A DNA stretch of 36,333 nucleotides from the NCBI GenBank assembly GCA_900095095.1, contig FMBT01000615.1, positions 1 through 36,333 on the forward strand, written 5' to 3'. The translations under genes and the position numbers were made by a program. Below the pieces are notes generated by a model. That model saw only the letters and a program-made list of their open reading frames with translations. It had not been told where the DNA came from and made no database searches. This stretch comes from Fragilariopsis cylindrus CCMP1102. Its lineage: Eukaryota; Bacillariophyta; Bacillariophyceae; Bacillariales; Bacillariaceae. This document shows positions 30,306 through 36,333 of this stretch, in pieces. Numbering within the stretch: the stretch's first letter is position 1; each line of letters starts with the position of its first letter.

Positions 30306-32165
30306 ATGACGGACGATATCAATCATACCTCTGTATCAGCATTGTCATCTGCAATGTATAATTCTGATCTGAAACCATCATCATCATTATCATCATCATC
30401 GTCGCAACAGCCATTTGGTGCTGAGCATCATTTCTTTTATAACGACAACAATAATAACAATGCCTACTCTCAGCAGTCTCACAATAATCAACAACAGCAA
30501 CAATATTTACTTCATCAAGAACAACTTGTTCATGGTCCTTTGACAAACCCGTCATTACACCGTTCCAGTCCCATTGCCATTCAACGATCACCTTTAAATA
30601 GGAAGAAAGAGATAGGAGATAATCCTCGTCGTAGTATTTACGACGATGACGACGACGATGATAGTGATATTGACGTAGAAGGTGATGCCATAAAACTTCG
30701 AAGGAAGTACGGTAATAACATTGTCCAGACTTACCAACCAGAATCATCTATACCATCATCAACAGCAGCAGCAGCAGCAGAAGGAGCAACAACAAATAAC
30801 AGATTCAGGAATCATAGCAGATCATTATCAGCATCAGCATCGATTTTAAATGCACCATACTTTGGAAGTTTAAGCAGATCGACTAATCAGATATTGAGTC
30901 TACCTCCAATGAGTCTCGGTGAAGGAGATACGAATAATAATAATAATACTATGTATGATGATGATGGACAAGTTATGGTAGAACCACCAGAATTAATTAC
31001 AAGTTACGGTTCGTTGCGTGACTCGCATGAACGTGGTCGGTTCTTAGATGGACCATCCAGTTATAGAGAACCAATGTCAGGAAAAATACGTCAATTAGAT
31101 CATCGACTTAGATATCATGGTAGTAGACAACCAGCAGCAGAACTGAACAATATTGGTGAACGTTTGCGAGAGGGATTGCAACAATCACGAAAACTTAAAG
31201 AATTACGTCAAAAAGAGGAAAATATGAAAAAGAAGAGTATTAGCAACAATAAACATAGGGAAGGAGGATTATATGATGATAATAATAATAATAATAATAA
31301 TGATAAAGGTAACAATACCACTAATAATAAAGGAGAACCGCAAGACCAAAAAATAGCAGGAACCTCGTCACTTTCAGCTATGATGAATGGAGTCTCTCAA
31401 AGTGTTAATCCTCCGGAAGAATACACTTCTTTAGGACCTGAGATTCTAATGCCAATCGAGACAGGAATCCAGGATTATCATGAGGATCAAATATCGATAG
31501 AGGAGCTACCGTCTCCAAGTAGAATGATGTTATCAACTTCTTTAACTGCTTTTGAACTTCTTAGGACATCGAACAAGGATAATATCATTTCAGATTATGA
31601 TAAACGAGCCGCCTCCACGGGAGGACAACACGGACAATCAACAACGGTGGTGTCACTCGCACCACTCGTAACAGCTAACTCTAATAACAATAATACAGGA
31701 TTGTCCAACCTGATGTCACTGAATACTACCCAGACGACGAAGACGGAAATTTCAAAACTTCATAATAACAATGCTTATCAGGTTTTGTCGCGATCTATGT
31801 CAGATCCATCACCGCGATTTTATCATAATAATCATCATTCTTTACAACAATCATCTGGGACTGCTACATCATCTGCTAATAATATTAATATATTTTTACC
31901 AGCCGCTACTACTAATAATAATCAGACTGAGGCGATCAATAGTAATAATGCAATGCAACAAGTACCACCGTATAATAATATCGGTCAACCACTACGGGAA
32001 AATCATCATACCTCATCTCCTTTCATATCTGACCATAACAATGATACCATCATGTTCAACGGTAATGGATCTCGATCACAATTAGACCATGATCCTAATA
32101 CGGATGGAGCGTTTGGTGATATAGATCCTATTACGGATTTTGTGTTTGGTGATATGGATATGTAA
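30306..32165 (+). CDS. Asn/Ser/Gln-rich hypothetical protein
   Basis: Single exon; the ATG at 30306 gives 619 residues. No known catalytic domain was recognised. The protein is mostly low-complexity: poly-Ser, poly-Asn, poly-Gln, poly-Ala and an Asp run (DDDDDDDSDIDVEGD). Less repetitive islands are LNAPYFGSLSRSTNQILSL, VEPPELITSYGSLRDSHERG, a basic stretch SGKIRQLDHRLRYHGSRQ, and a predicted coiled coil (ERLREGLQQSRKLKELRQKE). The end is acidic and hydrophobic with a near-repeat, GAFGDIDP and FVFGDMDM, like an activation-type tail. A nuclear regulatory or scaffold role is a guess only. The long intact frame despite extreme repeats argues it is a real gene. Confidence 0.65.
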   Translation: MTDDINHTSVSALSSAMYNSDLKPSSSLSSSSSQQPFGAEHHFFYNDNNNNNAYSQQSHNNQQQQQYLLHQEQLVHGPLTNPSLHRSSPIAIQRSPLNRKKEIGDNPRRSIYDDDDDDDSDIDVEGDAIKLRRKYGNNIVQTYQPESSIPSSTAAAAAEGATTNNRFRNHSRSLSASASILNAPYFGSLSRSTNQILSLPPMSLGEGDTNNNNNTMYDDDGQVMVEPPELITSYGSLRDSHERGRFLDGPSSYREPMSGKIRQLDHRLRYHGSRQPAAELNNIGERLREGLQQSRKLKELRQKEENMKKKSISNNKHREGGLYDDNNNNNNNDKGNNTTNNKGEPQDQKIAGTSSLSAMMNGVSQSVNPPEEYTSLGPEILMPIETGIQDYHEDQISIEELPSPSRMMLSTSLTAFELLRTSNKDNIISDYDKRAASTGGQHGQSTTVVSLAPLVTANSNNNNTGLSNLMSLNTTQTTKTEISKLHNNNAYQVLSRSMSDPSPRFYHNNHHSLQQSSGTATSSANNINIFLPAATTNNNQTEAINSNNAMQQVPPYNNIGQPLRENHHTSSPFISDHNNDTIMFNGNGSRSQLDHDPNTDGAFGDIDPITDFVFGDMDM

Positions 32166-32289
32166 TAAATGAAAATGAAAAGAAACAGTCGGAATCATTT
32201 TTTCAACATCTGTGTTAATGGTCACATCGAAATTACTATACAAATAAATATCTTTTACTACGGTATAGAACAAATCGATATATAGCATA

Positions 32290-32544
32290 GATGAAAACAA
32301 ATGATCAAACAATTTTGTCATACATTCGGGGAGTTAAGTTCATTCACCACATCAGAAGTTTAAAAAAATGTTAATAGAATCGATTACAATTTTACTACTT
32401 TCCCCTTATCTTCTGATATCAGTTATTATCTATCTGTCTGACACTACACGTTCACAAGATTGATAAATTAATACAGCAGTCTGAATCAATCATCAAAAAA
32501 AGGTCTTTTTAGATCTAATATTGTAAAATCTAAGGAATTCTTCC
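32290..32544 (+). repeat. Direct repeat A (partner at 34560-34814)
   Basis: About 255 bp that aligns end to end with 34560-34814 in the same orientation. The best block is GATCAAACAATTTTGTCATA onward, 37-38 identical bases. Other shared blocks include CTGTCTGACACTACA, GCAGTCTGAATCAA and CTAAGGAATTCTT. By eye roughly four of five bases agree. The pair brackets the RNase H gene. No TG...CA ends or target duplications were seen. Confidence 0.85.
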
Positions 32545-32899
32545 CTCCCTACAAATGTACAGTACTATATTATATGTTTTGTACATTTTAGAATCTAGTG
32601 AATATTAGTAAACGACTACCCATTCTCCAATTTTATCACCTCTGAAACACAACTCTAGTAGTGGCTCCTAGCTCTGATGCGGCCCAATACTGTACTCTAA
32701 AAATATGATGAATTTTAGGTGGAGTAACTTGGGGGAGGGGTTGGTCGAGCTTGGTTGATTAAAAGGGGGAATGCAATATCAAAAAGACCGACGAGAAGAA
32801 ATTCAAATTTCAAAATTTATCTGTTTCGACGCAAACAGACAACACAACAGACAACATTAACAAGAAACCATCCAAGCCTATCTTTAAATATTCAAAGCG
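32545..32899. other. Intergenic, upstream of the RNase H gene
   Basis: No gene is seen. Faint similarity to the bases after repeat B (TGTTTTGTACATTTT versus TGTTTCGTACATTT) suggests the duplicated block once extended further. The region should hold the RNase H promoter; a GGGGGAGGGG run lies at about 32731-32740. Confidence 0.4.
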
Positions 32900-33802
32900 A
32901 TGCCGTCCCTTTCAGGAGGAATGCACATTACTGTTCGGTCTCCACGACCCGCCGATGCAACCGTGACGACATGGTCCCTTCCCGCGTACGGTGTCGTAAT
33001 CAAATCACCAAGTATAATGATGGCAACGGGAGACGATCTTGTAATAATTCGGTCGCGAATAGCTAAGGCCCTGAACATCCGAAACGGCGATGCCGTCGAC
33101 TTTACCTTCAATGACACCGGGGACACATTTAATCTCCAGGTCACTGTACGAGATAATATCGATAGTGACATTCTTATTCATGACTTTCTTGATCTCGGGA
33201 TAGCAAAATCAATTACGATGGATAGTAGCGGAGAGACCTTGGTCTTGGAAGGATCGGAAACCCAACTTTTAATGTCTAGGCAGTATCTGTGGGCTGGAAT
33301 GCGCATGGAACCGACAAAGAATGGATCAGCTTTTCTTCGTTTTGATGGCGCTAGTCGGAATAATCCTAAAGGCCCAGCTGGGTTCGGTTTTCATATTGTG
33401 AGAGACGAGAATGGCGACAAACTTGTGGAAGGTGCCTGCTATGCCGGAATGAATAGAAGCAGTAACGAGATGGAGTACGAAGGATTGATTGAAGGTCTTA
33501 TTTGGGCAACCCGTCTATATCTTGTCAATCTAACGGTTTGTGGCGACTCCGAGCTTATCATTAATCAAGTAATCGGAAAGTACTCTATCAAAAACCATCG
33601 ATTAAAGGCCTTGCATGCCAAGGTAACCGATCTACTCAAACGATATAATGGAAAATTGAACATATCATTTGCCCACATCCCACGGGAATTAAACGAGATC
33701 GCTGATAATCTTGCAAACCGGGCGATTGCAACGAAATCAAGTGTGGTAACTTTGAACTGGCCCAACGTCAACGCCCTAATGGGGGAGAAAAATGGAAGGT
33801 GA
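32900..33802 (+). CDS. RNase H-like protein with a novel N-terminal domain
   Basis: Single exon, 300 residues. The C-terminal half is a type 1 RNase H fold: LRFDGASRNNPKGPAGFGF (first Asp), NEMEYEGLIEGL (Glu), VCGDSELIINQVIGKY (second Asp) and HIPRELNEIADNLANRA (His/Asp). This variant is the bacterial/plant RNase HI-like type seen in stand-alone host proteins and differs from copia RNase H. All four acidic positions are present, so cleavage of RNA in RNA:DNA hybrids is plausible. The first about 140 residues have beta-rich segments (DDLVIIRSRIAKALNIRNGD, FNLQVTVRDN) not matched to a known domain by eye. There is no clear targeting peptide. The base composition is more GC-rich than its neighbours and it lies between direct repeats, hinting at an acquired segment. 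Confidence 0.85.
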   Translation: MPSLSGGMHITVRSPRPADATVTTWSLPAYGVVIKSPSIMMATGDDLVIIRSRIAKALNIRNGDAVDFTFNDTGDTFNLQVTVRDNIDSDILIHDFLDLGIAKSITMDSSGETLVLEGSETQLLMSRQYLWAGMRMEPTKNGSAFLRFDGASRNNPKGPAGFGFHIVRDENGDKLVEGACYAGMNRSSNEMEYEGLIEGLIWATRLYLVNLTVCGDSELIINQVIGKYSIKNHRLKALHAKVTDLLKRYNGKLNISFAHIPRELNEIADNLANRAIATKSSVVTLNWPNVNALMGEKNGR

Positions 33803-33829
33803 AAACAAAAACACGCAACAATGTTTCTA

Positions 33830-34113
33830 GACAGGCTGGACAGCCATCTCAATAGAGTAAACGAATCCGTACAACAAGACAGGCTGGACAGCCATCTCCT
33901 CATCAATATCATCAAAATAAACAAAAATGAATGAAGTAACGAGTAGAGTAAACAATCCGTGCAACAAGACAGGCTAGACAGCCATCTCAACAAGTAAATG
34001 AATCCGCGCAACAAGACAGGCTGGACAGCCATTTCAATAAGTAAATGAATCCGTACAACAAGACAGGCTGGACAGCCATCTCATCAAATCTAACAAGTAA
34101 ACGAATCCGAATT
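33830..34113. repeat. Tandem array of about 47-bp units
   Basis: The core GACAGGCTGGACAGCCATCT begins at 33830, 33878, 33968, 34015 and 34062. Spacings are 48, 90, 47 and 47 bp, so one unit carries an insertion of about 43 bp. Between cores the units share AAGTAAA(T/C)GAATCCG(T/C)(G/A)CAACAA. Inside the core, GGCTGGACAGCC is a near-palindrome. The array starts 28 bp after the RNase H stop, so it may lie in that gene's 3' UTR. Confidence 0.9.
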
Positions 34114-34198
34114 AATATAAAATAATAATATATAAAAGCAACAGCGGCTAACGAAATCAACACTAGAAACGATACAAAAAGTCCTACACCCCCGTACG

Positions 34199-34308
34199 AT
34201 CTCCAAGGGTGGTATGAAATACAAAACAAATAGAACAAAACAAATATTAAACAATGACGAAGACAGTAATTAATCTCCAAGGGTGAATAAATAACGATCT
34301 CCAAGGGT
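34199..34308. repeat. CTCCAAGGGTG short repeats
   Basis: The sequence (G/A)ATCTCCAAGGGTG occurs three times, near 34198, 34272 and 34294. The copies are irregularly spaced. The rest of 34114-34559 has no recognised gene. Confidence 0.8.
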
Positions 34309-34559
34309 GTACACAACACTTCTTTAGAATGTGGAACAAGAATCAAAATATTTCCACAGCGTCCCGAAAAGAACAGCCTGTGTAATAACAAGACAATAAC
34401 CCAAGGAATCAACAGGACAAAAACAAACTTATGTATTGCACCGCAAAACAAGTGTAAAGGCTTTTCTAATTGAATGTTTCAGAGATGATGCATACAGCCC
34501 CAATAACACAACATTCAACTGTATTTGCGCATGTCCAAGAACATATTTGAAACTCTCGA

Positions 34560-34814
34560 GGTGAAGATAAAGGATCAAACAATTTTGTCATACATTCGGG
34601 GAGTTAAGTTGATTAACAACATCAAGGTTTGAAAAAATATTAGTATGACTGATAATAATTTACTACCTTTCCCTTTTTTGCTTATATCAGTTGTTATGTG
34701 CCTGTCTGACACTACATGCACCACTGGATTGGTAAATTAATAAAGCAGTCTGAATCAACCATAAAAAAATAGTCTTTTTTAGATTTAATATTGTAAAAAT
34801 CTAAGGAATTCTTT
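34560..34814 (+). repeat. Direct repeat B (partner at 32290-32544)
   Basis: Second copy of the 255-bp repeat in the same orientation. Its right end touches the inverted fragment of the phosphate acetyltransferase pseudogene, whose present stop codon (34801-34803) lies inside the repeat. That places a rearrangement breakpoint at about 34815. Confidence 0.85.
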
Positions 34815-35090
34815 CATAAAGTGACATGTTTCGTACATTTGACGACTGAGCTTCCAAGACTAGCAACATGGCAGCGTCTATGCAATTCGCTGACATAATC
34901 GCTAATTGACCATCATGTACGTGGTTGAGGAGATCCTTCACTTGCATAGTATGGATCCACATTTTACCTATGGACATATCTAAATCTGCGCCATACAGGC
35001 AAACGCCATTGTCTGATATTTCCAGAACTTCTTGCAGCGTTCTCTTTGAAAGGATTGGTGGTTTAGGGATCAATACTAAAGGCTTCAGAC
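34801..35090 (-). pseudogene. pta: Phosphate acetyltransferase, inverted middle (DRTGG-like) fragment
   Basis: On the minus strand, residues such as LVLIPKPPILSKRTLQEVLE, then VCLYGADLD, MQVKDLLNHVHDGQLAIMSA and NCIDAAMLLVLEA follow the pattern of the linker and DRTGG domain of long bacterial/eukaryotic Pta proteins (xxIPxxPxLxxxTxxEI; LxHxxxGxLVIxxGDRxDxxLxxLxA). The fragment stops at 34801 inside direct repeat B. It points the opposite way to the Pta C-terminal part next to it, so an inversion has split the gene. The family match is by pattern and moderate; the neighbouring C-terminal part makes it much more credible. Confidence 0.6.
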
Positions 35091-35729
35091 TATGGGCGTC
35101 GGTGATTGCGCCATCAACGTCGATCCTACAGCCGAGCAACTTGCTGGAATGCGATTGCGTCAGCTAAGTCATCAATAAAATTTTCTATTGATCCAAGAGT
35201 AGCACTGTACGCCACCGGAGACTCCAACTCTGGAGATGCAATTGATAAAGCCATCAAGGCGATAGCCTTTGCGAAGAAGATAGTCCAGGAAGAAGGATTC
35301 ATGGACCCTAATTTGATTGAAGGTCCGTTGCAATTCGACGCTGCAGTAGATCCTGATATAGCTGCTGCAAGGCAAAGGAAAGTCTACTTGTAGGACGGGC
35401 AATGTAAGTTTTGCCTGCTTTTGGTCGTTCTTTTCATATAGTTATTCGGTTTTTAGAAACGTAGACTTCATTTGACCTACTTTTATTGTACCTTTTTTCT
35501 TCTTCCCTACTATCAACTATTATTGTATATTTAGCTTGATTTCCCAGACCTGAATGCTGGAAATAATGGATATAAAGCTGTCCAATAAGCATCAAAGACA
35601 ATCGCAGTCGGACCAGTCTTACAGGGATTGAAGAAGCCCGTAAACGATCTTTCTAGAGGAGCTACAGTTGATGATATTGTCAACACTGCTGTTGTGACCG
35701 CCTTGCAAGCAGTTGTAGGTGATAAATGA
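35091..35729 (+). pseudogene. pta: Phosphate acetyltransferase, C-terminal fragment with several breaks
   Basis: Pta turns acetyl-CoA and phosphate into acetyl phosphate. The plus strand keeps GDCAINVDPTAEQLA (35101 on). A 1-nt loss near 35147 then shifts the frame to SIDPRVALYATGDSNSGDAI and EGPLQFDAAVDPDIAAA. A second break falls at about 35385-35395, near a possible intron (GTAAGT at 35412; AG at 35532-35533). The final part reads DFPDLNAGNNGYKAVQ, an in-frame TAA at 35586-35588 (probably CAA before), then [20 protein letters not shown] to a TGA at 35727-35729. The catalytic-core sequence that should precede GDCAINV is missing. Together with the inverted neighbour this is a dead gene. Confidence 0.8.
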
Positions 35730-36024
35730 TTTTGATTTAAAATAGAAAAATGTGTATGTACATACACTTCACTCTGATTACTACAATAAGACTGAAAAAA
35801 TATGGTATGGACTACTTATAATAGTAAGATTAGTTTTTATTGTATGTCATATCAGCGCTTTCGTAATTAATATAATTTCTGTTTACTTAATAGCGTATCA
35901 CACTACTACTCTACTACTCGAATTTACACAGTAGCTAAGTTTTAGTTATAATATGGATCTTCTGTGGCTGAATTTATGCCAGGACGATTCCTTCCATAGT
36001 CTACGTTGGAAGATTCTACGTCCC
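35730..36024. other. Intergenic, no feature seen
   Basis: AT-rich gap between the Pta remnant and the stop codon of the edge gene. No motif could be assigned. Confidence 0.5.
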
Positions 36025-36333
36025 CTAAGGTTTGTCGCTGTTGCTGTTGCTGTGCTGGTACTCGTCTGAAGTTTGCTGTTGATAATTCTGATTTTGTTGT
36101 TGTTGTTGCTGCAATGGTGCCACTCTTTCATCCCATGTAACTCGAGTAAAAGCTTGACATTGTATAATAAAAATAATCGAATGCATTATACCAGCGATAA
36201 AAATTTCTCTAGGAACATATTTTGATGGGAATAATGTCACCCGACAAAAAGTTCCATAATAAAAGACCAGTTTCCACCACTTTGTCTAGATTTAATATCG
36301 CCTTTAATCGATTCTTCGTAGAGTGTCCTGCTG
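36025..36333 (-). CDS. Partial membrane protein, C-terminal exon at window edge
   Basis: The minus-strand frame ends at 36025 and enters the window from the right. A likely acceptor (ATATTAAATCTAG) sits at 36286-36298, so the last exon is 36285-36025, 86 codons plus stop. It encodes a hydrophobic stretch (RVTLFPSKYVPREIFIAGIM, then HSIIFIIQCQAF) followed by a Gln/Asn/Ser-rich tail (QQQQQQNQN). The family is not recognised; the rest of the gene lies outside. Confidence 0.5.

Noticed and set aside
33565..34451. Minus-strand frames with repeated RWLSSLSCC-like segments
   Set aside because: These are translations of the tandem array and the antisense of the RNase H gene; the repeat explains them.
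34560..34814. Direct repeats A and B as LTRs of a full retrotransposon
   Set aside because: No TG...CA ends, primer site, polypurine tract or pol is seen between them; only a host-type RNase H gene is present.

Overview
The window looks like nuclear DNA of a unicellular stramenopile, most likely a diatom; the species cannot be read from it. The reasons are short GT-AG introns (about 100-210 bp), AT-rich compact gene spacing, Asn/Ser/Asp-rich coding tracts, and a Ty1/copia LTR retrotransposon. No tRNA, rRNA or CRISPR array was seen.

Layout. 53-7786: a nearly complete Ty1/copia element on the minus strand, with two 248-bp LTRs, a primer site matching the anticodon arm of a Met-tRNA, gag, a linker frame, and a protease-integrase-RT-RNase H pol. 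Its 5' LTR ends about 190 bp before a MATE transporter gene (7977-9922, +). Next come a MYND-finger/methyltransferase-like gene (10206-12467, -), a very-long-chain 3-hydroxyacyl-CoA dehydratase (12826-13734, +), an FAD-monooxygenase remnant (14206-14811, -), an LRR protein (15281-16466, -), a small membrane ORF (16645-16929, +), a secreted DUF4864-like protein (17432-17989, -) and an aldo-keto reductase with two compensating frameshifts (18482-19471, -). Then follow a Gfo/Idh/MocA oxidoreductase (20176-21864, +), a SANT-domain chromatin protein (22066-23312, -), a SnoaL/NTF2-like protein (23841-25332, +), a DUSP-USP deubiquitinase (25490-29691, -) and an Asn/Ser-rich protein (30306-32165, +).

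The right end is rearranged. A single-exon RNase H protein (32900-33802, +) and a tandem-repeat array lie between two diverged 255-bp direct repeats (32290-32544 and 34560-34814). The second repeat abuts a broken phosphate acetyltransferase whose middle (DRTGG-like) part is inverted relative to its C-terminal part (34801-35729). A partial membrane-protein gene runs off the right edge on the minus strand.

The host genes are unrelated housekeeping or regulatory functions with no operon-like logic; neighbours are mostly divergent or convergent pairs. Several models here join ORFs across introns by matching GT-AG sites and reading phase: MATE, dehydratase, LRR, Gfo/Idh, SANT, SnoaL and DUSP-USP. 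The most interesting points are the half-tRNA-type primer site, the successive -1 frame offsets in the retroelement, the inverted Pta pseudogene, and the direct-repeat-flanked RNase H segment. No clearly new defence or metabolic system was found.
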